Assembly (NCBI GenBank): GCA_900553215.1
Contig: USCJ01000026.1
Span: 1 to 12,443 of the forward strand
Direction of reading: 5' to 3'
Source: an uncultured Collinsella sp.
Lineage (GTDB): Bacteria > Actinomycetota > Coriobacteriia > Coriobacteriales > Coriobacteriaceae
Length of the DNA stretch: 12,443 bases
Shown: positions 6,119 to 12,356 of the stretch, one piece after another
How positions within the stretch are numbered: position 1 is the stretch's first letter
Layout of the letters: every line of letters starts with the position of its first letter
The notes under the pieces: generated by a model
Database searches by the model: none
What the model was told of the DNA's origin: nothing
What the model saw: only the letters and a program-made list of their open reading frames with translations
Translations under genes and position numbers: made by a program

Positions 6119-6634
6119 ATGGCTTTTAATACGAAGGTCGATGTAGCCGATACCGAGCTCGAGGAGAACGAGGCGGTCGTCGCCGAAGCTGAGGATGTGA
6201 CGCTCGAGGATGAGGCTCTCGTCGAGGCCGAGTCCGATACGGATGAGGACGACGAGGAAGCGGATGAGTCCGAGGACTCGCTCACCTATTCCAACGGCGT
6301 GATCGAGAAGATCGTTGCCATGGCCACCCGCGAGGTTCCGCACGTTCTGGGCATGAAGGGTAACCTCATGCACTTTGTGCAGGAGCAGTTTGGTGCCGAG
6401 AATCTGACCAAGGGCGTGACGGTCGAGGTCACCGACGATAATCGCGTGGTCGTCAACATCTCCGTCATCATCGAGTACGGCGCCTATGCGCCCGCGATCT
6501 TCGACGATGTCAAGGCACGTGTCACCGAGCGCCTTGCCGCGATGACTGGCCTTGAGGTGGCGGGCGTCAACCTGCGCATCGAGGATGTCATCACCCCCGA
6601 GGAGTACGAGCACCGCACCAGCCAGCACGAATAA
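6119..6634 (+). CDS. Asp23/Gls24-family envelope stress response protein
   Basis: A 171-residue soluble protein. Residues about 55-165 are an Asp23/Gls24 domain: YSNGVIEKIVAMATREVPHVLGM at the start, then GVTVEVTDDNRVVVNISVIIEYG, the DDVKARVTERLAAMTGLEV helix and VAGVNLRIEDV. In staphylococci Asp23 is a very abundant protein held at the membrane by AmaP, and its loss triggers cell-wall stress genes. The unusual part is residues 11-54, where 24 of 44 residues are Asp or Glu; typical Asp23 proteins begin close to the domain. The start is ATG 6119 with TAAGGAGGA (6107-6115) just upstream, an excellent ribosome binding site consistent with high expression. It is the last gene of the operon, 44 bases after the DUF2273 gene. 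Its TAA stop overlaps the first stem bases of repeat copy 2. Confidence 0.93.
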   Translation: MAFNTKVDVADTELEENEAVVAEAEDVTLEDEALVEAESDTDEDDEEADESEDSLTYSNGVIEKIVAMATREVPHVLGMKGNLMHFVQEQFGAENLTKGVTVEVTDDNRVVVNISVIIEYGAYAPAIFDDVKARVTERLAAMTGLEVAGVNLRIEDVITPEEYEHRTSQHE

Positions 6635-6683
6635 CCTTCCAAAAGGGGACAGGTTTGTTTTGGCAGGTTTTATCTGCGAAAAC
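6633..6683. repeat. MITE-like repeat element, copy 2 (partial, inverted)
   Basis: Positions 6636-6683 match the inverse of 1759-1806 at 43 of 48 bases. It keeps one end (AAAGGGGACAGG at 6642-6653) and forms a stem between 6633-6644 and 6658-6669 (12 bp, one mismatch) with a 13-nt loop, the same geometry as copy 1. The other end of the element is missing; weak similarity continues to about 6692 and then merges into the terminator. The stem starts inside the stop codon of the upstream gene. Confidence 0.7.
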
Positions 6684-6686
6684 ATT

Positions 6687-6728
6687 AAACGGCCGACCGC
6701 GCAAGCAAAAGCGTGGCCGGCCGTTTTT
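6687..6728 (+). terminator. Strong terminator of the Asp23 operon
   Basis: Arms 6687-6702 and 6711-6726 pair across 16 positions with one G-U pair and one A-C mismatch, around an 8-nt loop (6703-6710), followed by a T-run at 6724-6728. The A-rich 5' flank gives some symmetry, but no minus-strand gene lies to the right to need it. Confidence 0.9.
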
Positions 6729-6769
6729 GCACGCTCCCGATATAGTCATACCGCTCGTCTAACTAAGGG

Positions 6770-6800
6770 TTGCAATCCCCACGTTCCGCGTTACTCTAAT
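6770..6800 (+). promoter_or_regulatory. Candidate promoter of the YitT-family gene
   Basis: TTGCAA at 6770-6775 could be a -35 box, with TACTCT (6792-6797, spacing 16) or TCTAAT (6795-6800, spacing 19) as the -10. This would start transcription about 35 bases before ATG 6841 and just downstream of the previous operon's terminator. Confidence 0.4.
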
Positions 6801-6840
6801 GGGCGCATTGTTTCCAAATTGTTAACGAGGGGTTGCCGTA

Positions 6841-7863
6841 ATGGCCGACGAGCACGAAACAGAAAGCAAGGCATGGGCAATTGAGGCCGCTGCGGCAGAG
6901 GCGGCGTCGCGTGCTGCCGAGGAGGTGCATCGTCCTCCCGTAGTGCCGATGGAGCGCGTGGTCGATCGCGATGTTATCGAGCGGGGCGAGCGCGCTGGTC
7001 GCAAGCGCAGCCAGGAGCCAGGTTTTCCGCGCTTTTTTGCCGAGCTCAATCTGGGCCTGATCCTCACGGCCTTTGCCATCGTCGCGTTTAAAACCCCTAA
7101 TCACTTTGCTTTTGGCGGCACCTCGGGCGTGTCGGTCATTCTGTCCACGCTGTTCCCGACCCTGCCCGTCGGCGTCTTTATGTGGATTATCAACGCGGTT
7201 CTCGTCGTTTTGGGCTTTATCTTTTTGGAGCGCAAGGCAATCCTGTGGAGCGTCTTCGCCTCGTTTGCGCTGTCCGCCTATGTTTCGCTGTTTGAGCTCT
7301 TTATTCCGACCGATGTCTCGATGACGGGCGATATGTGGCTCGACCTGTGCTTTGCCGTGATTCTGCCGGCGCTCGGCAGCGCCATCGTCTTTGATATTGG
7401 TGCCTCGACGGGCGGCACGGACATTCTCGCCATGATCCTCAAACGTCGCACGACGCTCGAGATTGGCCGCGCCCTGCTGTTGGTCGATATCGGCATCGTG
7501 ACCATCGCGGCCTTCTTGTACGGCCCGCGCGTCGGTCTGTATTGCGTGCTTGGCCTGTTTGCCAAGACGCTTGTGGTCGACAAGGCCATCGAGAGCATTC
7601 ACCTGCGCAAAGTCTGCACGGTCATTTGTTCCGAGCCCCTTAAGGTCGAGGAGTTTATCGTCAAGCATCTCAACCGTACGGCGACTATCAGCCGCGGCTA
7701 TGGTGCTTTCTCGGGCAAGTGCGTGACGGTGATCATGAGCGTGCTGAGTCGTCGCGAGGCCGTGCAACTGCGTCGCTACGCGCGCGAGATCGATCCGGGT
7801 GCCTTTATCACGATTGTCGACAGCTCCGAGATCGTCGGCAAGGGTTTCCGCGGAACGAACTAA
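6841..7863 (+). CDS. YitT-family membrane protein (DUF161 plus DUF2179)
   Basis: A 340-residue protein. Residues 1-62 are a charged, Ala/Glu/Arg-rich cytosolic lead-in, longer than usual. Residues about 65-250 carry the membrane core with the family motifs FGGTSGVSVIL (91-101) and GASTGGTDILA (187-197), the latter preceding a KRR turn. Residues about 256-336 form the cytosolic DUF2179 domain, with CTVICSEPLKVEEFIVKHLNRTATISRGYGAFSG. Members are common in Gram-positive bacteria; the transported substrate or function is not established. The start is ATG 6841 with GAGGGG (6827-6832) 8 bases upstream. It stands alone between the Asp23 operon terminator and the zinc-ribbon genes. No clear terminator follows; the 150-base gap holds only weak signals. 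Confidence 0.93.
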   Translation: MADEHETESKAWAIEAAAAEAASRAAEEVHRPPVVPMERVVDRDVIERGERAGRKRSQEPGFPRFFAELNLGLILTAFAIVAFKTPNHFAFGGTSGVSVILSTLFPTLPVGVFMWIINAVLVVLGFIFLERKAILWSVFASFALSAYVSLFELFIPTDVSMTGDMWLDLCFAVILPALGSAIVFDIGASTGGTDILAMILKRRTTLEIGRALLLVDIGIVTIAAFLYGPRVGLYCVLGLFAKTLVVDKAIESIHLRKVCTVICSEPLKVEEFIVKHLNRTATISRGYGAFSGKCVTVIMSVLSRREAVQLRRYAREIDPGAFITIVDSSEIVGKGFRGTN

Positions 7864-7945
7864 CGCGGTCGAGCTCATCAAACAATCGAATAGCGCCCTG
7901 CGCGTTGCAAATACGTCATGTTGGAGCATTTGTCCCCATATTGGG

Positions 7946-7952
7946 TGATAAT
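7946..7952 (+). promoter_or_regulatory. Candidate -10 box upstream of the first zinc-ribbon gene
   Basis: TGATAAT lies about 60 bases before ATG 8014, with TTGGAG (7921-7926) upstream at a longer than ideal spacing. A small CCCA-TAT-TGGG symmetry directly precedes it (7935-7945). The assignment is weak. Confidence 0.28.
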
Positions 7953-8013
7953 GATGCTAAAGACATCGTTTGCGATCCAGATGATTCGCTCATGATACGA
8001 AGGGATGATTTCG

Positions 8014-9324
8014 ATGTTCTGTTCGCAGTGTGGTGCCCCCATGGGCGACAACGACAAGTTCTGTGGCGCGTGCGGTGCTCCTAATGCCGGTGCCGCAGCC
8101 TCTGCCCCTCAGGGTCAGCCCCAGCAGTTTGTTCCGCAACCGCCCGTGGCGAATGCGTCCAAGGGCTGTGTGGCTCAGGCGTTTGAGGACATGACCAAGA
8201 CGCCGGGCGTGTTGCAGCGCGTGTGCCAGATCGCCTTTTTGCCGGCGCTCATCTGTGTCGTGTCAGTGCTCGTGCTGTTCATTCCCGTTATCGGCGGTAT
8301 CGCGGCTGCCATCGGCTTTTTGGCTGCCTGTGTGGCAAGCGCATGCGGTTCTGGCTTTGGCATCGAATGGGGCCGCGACCTGTCGCTTAAGGTCGATGAC
8401 GGCATGGATCGTCCGCTGATGCGCTCCACGTCGTTTGGTCTGGGCGTCTTTTCGGGTGTTATCTCGGGCGTGCTCAAGGTTATCGCTGCCATTCCCGTTA
8501 TCGGTGTGGCGCTTTCGCTGGTGGAGAGCGTGGTAATTGGTGCCGCGGGTTCGTATTCATATTACGGCTCTTATGCGCTCGAGGCCGCGCTGATCGGTTC
8601 GCTGGGCCTGTTTGTTCTGGCTATGATTGCCGCGGCGGTCCTGGGCGTCTTCTTTACCATGTTCGCCGACATCGCCGTGATGCACTTTGCGGTGACCGGC
8701 CGCGTCGAGAGCGCGTTTTCGCTCGATAAGGTCTGGGCGGCCTTTAAGAACAATAAGACCAAGCTGTTCTGCGCTTCGTTCCTTCCCGAGTTTTTGACGG
8801 GCCTGGTCGCCAACGTTGTCACCTGGATCCTGACGTTCGTCTTTGGCACCATTGCCTCTGTCGGTATGTATAGCTACTACTACCGTCCTACGGCTATTGA
8901 GGCGCTTGTTACCGGCGGTGGCATCACGCTCGTATTGTTCTTGGTGCTGACGGCGTTTGTCACGGTATTCCTCACGGTCTTTGGCAACATGCTCAAGCAT
9001 CGCGCCGTTGGCTATTGGGTTGCACGCTACGCAAGCGAGTGGGCCGACGAGGACAAGGACGACGTTTTGACTTTTGTGCTCCCGGGTGAGAAGAAGCCTG
9101 CTCCTGCGGGATTCAATCCCACGGCAGCCACTGGTGCTGCGCCTGCCCCGGCGCCCGCGCCTGCACCTGCCCCGGCACCCGCGCCTGCCCCTGCCCCGGC
9201 ACCTGCTCCTGTCCCCGCACCGGCGTCCGAGGCGACGCCTGCGGAGCCCGATTGGGATGCCGTTGCCACGCCGGCGGATGAGCCGGGCGATAATCCTGCT
9301 GCCGAAAACAATCAAACCGAATAG
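8014..9324 (+). CDS. Zinc-ribbon membrane protein with Pro-Ala tail, function unknown
   Basis: A 436-residue protein of four parts. Residues 1-24 are a small zinc ribbon with two CxxC pairs (C3/C6 and C17/C20). Residues 25-50 are a Gly/Pro/Gln/Ala linker. Residues about 51-345 hold six or seven membrane segments (near 73-115, 143-180, 190-217, 262-284, 300-326), with a conserved-looking soluble turn AFSLDKVWAAFKNNKTKLF at 234-252, loosely like DUF4013 proteins. Residues 346-436 are an acidic, disordered tail with about fourteen Ala-Pro units (376-403). The function is not recognised; the ribbon may bind zinc or nucleic acid, or serve as a protein contact at the cytosolic face. I chose ATG 8014 over ATG 8005 because AAGGGA (8000-8005) would overlap the earlier codon, and because the second zinc-ribbon gene starts with the same MFC. 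A terminator follows. Confidence 0.82.
   Translation: MFCSQCGAPMGDNDKFCGACGAPNAGAAASAPQGQPQQFVPQPPVANASKGCVAQAFEDMTKTPGVLQRVCQIAFLPALICVVSVLVLFIPVIGGIAAAIGFLAACVASACGSGFGIEWGRDLSLKVDDGMDRPLMRSTSFGLGVFSGVISGVLKVIAAIPVIGVALSLVESVVIGAAGSYSYYGSYALEAALIGSLGLFVLAMIAAAVLGVFFTMFADIAVMHFAVTGRVESAFSLDKVWAAFKNNKTKLFCASFLPEFLTGLVANVVTWILTFVFGTIASVGMYSYYYRPTAIEALVTGGGITLVLFLVLTAFVTVFLTVFGNMLKHRAVGYWVARYASEWADEDKDDVLTFVLPGEKKPAPAGFNPTAATGAAPAPAPAPAPAPAPAPAPAPAPAPVPAPASEATPAEPDWDAVATPADEPGDNPAAENNQTE
9139..9222 (+). repeat. Imperfect 6-bp tandem repeat encoding (Ala-Pro)n
   Basis: Fourteen consecutive two-codon units, GCN-CCN except one Val-Pro near the end, give a rigid Ala-Pro rod in the tail of the zinc-ribbon protein. 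Third positions vary between units, so this is not a simple slipped-strand microsatellite, yet it is repetitive enough to vary in length between strains. Confidence 0.85.
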
Positions 9325-9332
9325 CCGGTCGA

Positions 9333-9367
9333 GGCGCCCTGGGCAACTGAGCCCGGGGTGCCTTTTT
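9333..9367 (+). terminator. Strong intrinsic terminator after the first zinc-ribbon gene
   Basis: Arms 9333-9344 and 9351-9362 pair over 12 bp (two G-U pairs) around a 6-nt loop, followed by TTTTT at 9363-9367, 9 bases after the stop codon. It separates the two zinc-ribbon genes into distinct transcripts. Confidence 0.92.
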
Positions 9368-9411
9368 CTACTGCGAAAGCAAGAAAATGCCTGGGAAAAC
9401 GGTTGCAGCAA

Positions 9412-9444
9412 AATTTCTCGGAAATTGGTCAATGTTGCGCAACA
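9412..9444. promoter_or_regulatory. Two adjacent palindromes upstream of the DUF4234 gene
   Basis: AATTTC-TCG-GAAATT (9412-9426) is followed six bases later by the perfect 12-bp palindrome TGTTGCGCAACA (9433-9444). A further partial match to the second (TGTTGAGAAC) begins near 9458. They sit in the leader or promoter zone 75-110 bases before ATG 9520 and look like operator sites. The binding protein is unknown and clear -35/-10 boxes were not found. Confidence 0.4.
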
Positions 9445-9485
9445 ACGTCGCGGCTATTGTTGAGAACGTAGACGTGTAAGGTTTG

Positions 9486-9502
9486 AAGGCGTGCGACGCC
9501 TT
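9486..9502 (+). promoter_or_regulatory. Leader hairpin just before the DUF4234 ribosome binding site
   Basis: AAGGCGT (9486-9492) and ACGCCTT (9496-9502) form a perfect 7-bp stem with a 3-nt loop. It ends 3 bases ahead of AAAAGGAGAGG (9506-9516), where it could affect ribosome access or mRNA stability. There is no T-tract, so it is not a terminator. Confidence 0.4.
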
Positions 9503-9519
9503 AGGAAAAGGAGAGGCTC

Positions 9520-10128
9520 ATGTTCTGTCCCACTTGTGGTTCTCCCATTTCGGATGATGCCAAATTCTGCCCTGTTTGCGGATCCGCCGTTGGTGCCGCT
9601 TCTGCCGCTGCGGCCCCGCAGCCCCAGCCCGCTCCGGCCCAGGCTATTCAGCCCGCGCCCCAGCCTCAGCAGCAGTACACCGGTCAATACGCCCAACAGT
9701 CCGCATCCGCTCCGATGGGCTATGACCCCATTAAGGCTGACCGCAGCCTGATCGGCTGGCTGCTGCTCTCTCTTGTGACCTGCGGTATCTATTCGTTCTA
9801 CTTCCTGTATTGCTTGGCACGCGACGTCAACACGTTGTGTCAGGATGACGGCGATTACACGCCGGGTCTGGCGGAATTCATCCTTCTATCGTTTGTGACC
9901 TGCGGCTTCTACGCGTACTACTGGTATTACAAGATTGGCAACCGCCTGCAGGCCAACGCTCCTCGCTACGGCCTGGTGTTCCAGGAAAACGGCACCACCG
10001 TTCTTCTGTGGCAGATCTTCGGCGCGCTCCTGTGCGGCCTTGGTCCCATCTTCGCTATGAACATCGTCATCAATAATACCAATGCCATGGCAACGGCTTA
10101 CAACACTCGCCTTGGCGCTCGTGCCTAA
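9520..10128 (+). CDS. Zinc-ribbon DUF4234 membrane protein
   Basis: A 202-residue protein. Residues 1-24 are a zinc ribbon with C3/C6 and C17/C20, laid out exactly as in the upstream membrane protein. Residues 25-66 are a Pro/Gln/Ala-rich linker. Residues 73-145 match DUF4234: RSLIGWLLLSLVTCGIYSFYFLY, then D-x-N, then ILLSFVTCGFYAYYWYYKIG, an internal duplication of the membrane segment with TCG(I/F)Y in both halves (87-91 and 127-131). A last hydrophobic segment at 161-184 is followed by an Asn-rich N-x-x-N stretch. DUF4234 proteins have no established function. The start is ATG 9520 with GGAGAGG just upstream. The DUF2752 gene begins 13 bases after its stop, so the two are probably one operon. 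Confidence 0.88.
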   Translation: MFCPTCGSPISDDAKFCPVCGSAVGAASAAAAPQPQPAPAQAIQPAPQPQQQYTGQYAQQSASAPMGYDPIKADRSLIGWLLLSLVTCGIYSFYFLYCLARDVNTLCQDDGDYTPGLAEFILLSFVTCGFYAYYWYYKIGNRLQANAPRYGLVFQENGTTVLLWQIFGALLCGLGPIFAMNIVINNTNAMATAYNTRLGARA

Positions 10129-10141
10129 CAATAAGGGCGGC

Positions 10142-10618
10142 GTGAACAGCTTCCAGGGACATAGGGGCACGGCAGAGCTCCTTCGCCGCGCCCTTTTTTG
10201 CACCGGCGCGCTCTTTGTCGCCTGGCTCGCGCTCTACCTGCTCGACATTGGCTGCATTTTTCGATTGATGACGGGCATTCCTTGTCCGGGATGCGGCATG
10301 ACGAGGGCGTGGCTGGCGGCGCTGCGCCTCGATTATGCGGCTGCCTTTGCCTACCATCCGCTGTTTTGGGTGGTGCCGATTGCGTTTGTGCTCGCGTTCG
10401 TGCGCGAGGAGGTGGCATCGAGCAAGCTAAAGCGTGGTATCGACATTGCGGTCACCGTGTTGTGCGTGCTGGTCGTCGTCGTATGGATCGTGCGCCTCGT
10501 CAATCCGGCAGATGCCGGTCTGCTCTTTGGCGGCTATGCGCCCGCCGGAGTTCCCGACGATATCATCCACCTCGAACCCCCACGCTGGCTCACCATCCTT
10601 CGCTCTTACCTGGCGTGA
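10142..10618 (+). CDS. DUF2752 membrane protein
   Basis: A 158-residue protein with two or three membrane segments (about 18-38, 72-88 and 101-119). The DUF2752 hallmark is clear: GIPCPGCGMTRAWLAALRLDYAAAFAYHP, with CPxCGxTR at 48-55 and a later HP at 72-73. The paired cysteines lie between membrane segments and could bind metal or form a disulfide; the function is unknown. The start is GTG 10142, with AAGGG (10133-10137) four bases upstream; an in-frame ATG at 10082 would overlap the DUF4234 gene by 47 bases and lacks a comparable site. The close spacing with the DUF4234 gene suggests joint function, and DUF2752 often neighbours small membrane-protein genes. It is followed by a strong bidirectional terminator. 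Confidence 0.88.
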   Translation: MNSFQGHRGTAELLRRALFCTGALFVAWLALYLLDIGCIFRLMTGIPCPGCGMTRAWLAALRLDYAAAFAYHPLFWVVPIAFVLAFVREEVASSKLKRGIDIAVTVLCVLVVVVWIVRLVNPADAGLLFGGYAPAGVPDDIIHLEPPRWLTILRSYLA

Positions 10619-10650
10619 CGGAGGACGCGCTAGAAAAACGGTCGACACAT

Positions 10651-10690
10651 AAGCGGGGGCGAACGTTGAGATAACGTCCGCCCCCGCTTT
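10651..10690. terminator. Bidirectional terminator between convergent genes
   Basis: Arms 10651-10667 and 10673-10689 form a 17-position stem (one A-C mismatch) with a 5-nt loop. The plus side continues TTTGCTTT (10688-10695); on the minus side, an A-run at 10634-10638 gives a more distant U-run. It lies between the converging DUF2752 and M20 genes and can serve both. Confidence 0.85.
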
Positions 10691-10724
10691 GCTTTAGCCA
10701 GGCTGTTATGGATGGGCGTGACGA

Positions 10725-12188
10725 CTACTCGCCGTGCTTCTCCTCGTGACGAGCGGCGGCACGAGCTTCGTGGATGCCCTTGATTGCGGCATGGCGAGCC
10801 GTGCGGGCATCATGGATGGCGTCACGAGCCTCGGCGGTCGTCACCTTGGCAGAGCGTAGCTTGGCGGCCAGATCGGGGTTGGTTTCGGCGACCGCGGTAA
10901 TCGCGGGGCCGTCGAGCTCCTCTTGCGTGGGCTCGGCCAAAAAGTCGATAGCATACTGGGCGGCCACCATGGAGCCCTTTGCCAGCACGGTCTCGTCGAT
11001 CTTGTAGAAGCAAGAATGTTGGGCGTACGTGGCGCCAATCTTGGGGTTGCGCGTACCTACAAAGGCGAGCACGCCCGGCACGCGGCGCAGGTACTCCGAA
11101 AAATCCTCGCCCGAAAGCGTGCCACGGTAATGACCTTGACCGGTGGGGCCCAGGCACTTGATCACAGCCTGGCGGCAGCGCTCACTCGAGCCCGCGTCGT
11201 TTTCGACCTTGTAGTTGGCGATGGTGTAGTCGGTGAGCTCTGCCTCGGCGCCCAAGGCGGCCGCGGTATGCTCCACGATGCGGCGCATAAGCTCCGGCAT
11301 TTCCTCGTGGGTCGAATCTCCGTAGGTGCGCACCGTACCGGCGAGGTAGGCCGTGCCGGCGATAACGTTGCGCGCGGTGCCGCCATGCAACTCGCCAACG
11401 GTGATGACGGCCGGCTCGTAGGGGCTGATTTCGCGCGAGACGATGGTCTGCAGGGCGTTGACGATCTCGGCGGCAACCATGACAGCGTCGTGGCCGCGCT
11501 GGGGCATAGCGCCATGGCACGAGGTACCGCGGACATCGATGCGGAACCAGTCGGTATTGGCCATGCGCGGGCCAGGCTCGCAGCTTACGGTGCCGGCGTC
11601 GACCTCGCTCCAGATATGCGCGGCGTAGGCGCCGTCGACGCCGTCGAGCACGCCCGTGCCGATCATGAGTTTGGCACCCTGGCCGTTTTCCTCACTGGGC
11701 TGGAAGACGATGCGGACCTCGCCGTGGATGTCGTCGGTCATATGGCGCATGATCTGCAGCGTGCCGAGCATCATGGCGATGTGGCAGTCGTGGCCGCAGG
11801 CGTGCATGCAGCCCTCGTTGACGCTGGCAAACTCCTCGCCGGTCTGCTCGGTGACGGGCAGGGCGTCGATGTCCGCGCGCAGCAGGATGCGGCGGCGCGG
11901 CGTGCCGTCCTCGCGATAGGCGTCGGGCGCGGTGCCGCGAAGGGTCGCCACCAGGCCCGTCTTAAGGGGGCGCTCGTAGGGGATATTCATGGCGTCGAGC
12001 TGGTTGGCGATGTCAGAAGTCGTGCGCTCCTCGGCAAGGCTCAGCTCCGGGTGCTTATGGAAGTGCCGGCGCTGCTTGATGATGTAGGGTTCAAACTCGG
12101 CGGCGATATCTTGGATGGCTGCGGTGACGTCGTCAGCCGCGCGAGCCTCGGTCGCCGCCATAATTTGCTGTGCCTTGGTCTTCGTCAT
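10725..12188 (-). CDS. M20-family metallo-amidohydrolase (M20D type) with C-terminal extension
   Basis: A 487-residue zinc/manganese-dependent amidohydrolase related to N-acyl-amino-acid, indole-acetyl-amino-acid and hippurate hydrolases. Seen: RRHFHKHPELSLAEERT (40-56), LLRADIDALPVTEQTG (102-117), MHACGHDCH (128-136) with metal ligands C131 and H133, PSEENGQGA with E166/E167, AAHIW with H191, the GTSCHGAMPQRGHDAV dimerisation-domain loop (221-236), SGEDFSEY (359-366) and QHSCFYKID with H391. A cytosolic enzyme releasing an acyl group from an amino acid or short peptide is likely; the substrate cannot be told. Usual members are about 390 residues; here about 30 extra precede the domain and about 65 charged Ala/Arg/Glu-rich residues follow it (425-487). 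The start is ATG 12188-12186, with AAGGAG (12205-12200) 11 bases upstream; a longer in-frame extension to 12407 crosses the promoter zone and is rejected. Confidence 0.92.
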   Translation of the reverse strand: MTKTKAQQIMAATEARAADDVTAAIQDIAAEFEPYIIKQRRHFHKHPELSLAEERTTSDIANQLDAMNIPYERPLKTGLVATLRGTAPDAYREDGTPRRRILLRADIDALPVTEQTGEEFASVNEGCMHACGHDCHIAMMLGTLQIMRHMTDDIHGEVRIVFQPSEENGQGAKLMIGTGVLDGVDGAYAAHIWSEVDAGTVSCEPGPRMANTDWFRIDVRGTSCHGAMPQRGHDAVMVAAEIVNALQTIVSREISPYEPAVITVGELHGGTARNVIAGTAYLAGTVRTYGDSTHEEMPELMRRIVEHTAAALGAEAELTDYTIANYKVENDAGSSERCRQAVIKCLGPTGQGHYRGTLSGEDFSEYLRRVPGVLAFVGTRNPKIGATYAQHSCFYKIDETVLAKGSMVAAQYAIDFLAEPTQEELDGPAITAVAETNPDLAAKLRSAKVTTAEARDAIHDARTARHAAIKGIHEARAAARHEEKHGE

Positions 12189-12239
12189 GGTCGATTTGCT
12201 CCTTGCTGGGTTGATCGCAAAATCGTACAGGCTCTCTCC

Positions 12240-12269
12240 AGTATGCCACCTGCCGCTAGGGCTGGTAAA
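12240..12269 (-). promoter_or_regulatory. Candidate promoter of the M20 gene
   Basis: On the minus strand, TTTACC (12269-12264) and CATACT (12245-12240) are separated by 18 bases, with TG one base before the second box (extended -10). Transcription would begin near 12233, about 45 bases before the start codon. Confidence 0.42.
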
Positions 12270-12290
12270 GTTGCCGTTTGCCGCTTGGGG

Positions 12291-12318
12291 TTTTGTTGCA
12301 AGGGCAGGGGAGTACACT
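12291..12318 (+). promoter_or_regulatory. Candidate promoter of the divergent amidohydrolase gene
   Basis: TTTTGT (12291-12296) and TACACT (12313-12318) are 16 bases apart on the plus strand, leaving a leader of about 35 bases. Together with the minus-strand candidate, this makes a compact divergent promoter region of about 80 bases that could be co-regulated. Confidence 0.35.
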
Positions 12319-12356
12319 CGGGGGTGTTGAATTTCCTGCCAGAGATGGGGATGCCC

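Noticed and set aside
6796..7929. Minus-strand open frame of 377 codons opposite the YitT-family gene
   Set aside because: It covers the real gene plus its promoter region and shows no protein-family features.
9139..9222. CRISPR-like or minisatellite array
   Set aside because: The repetition is two-codon Ala-Pro coding sequence with variable third bases, inside an intact reading frame, and without spacers.
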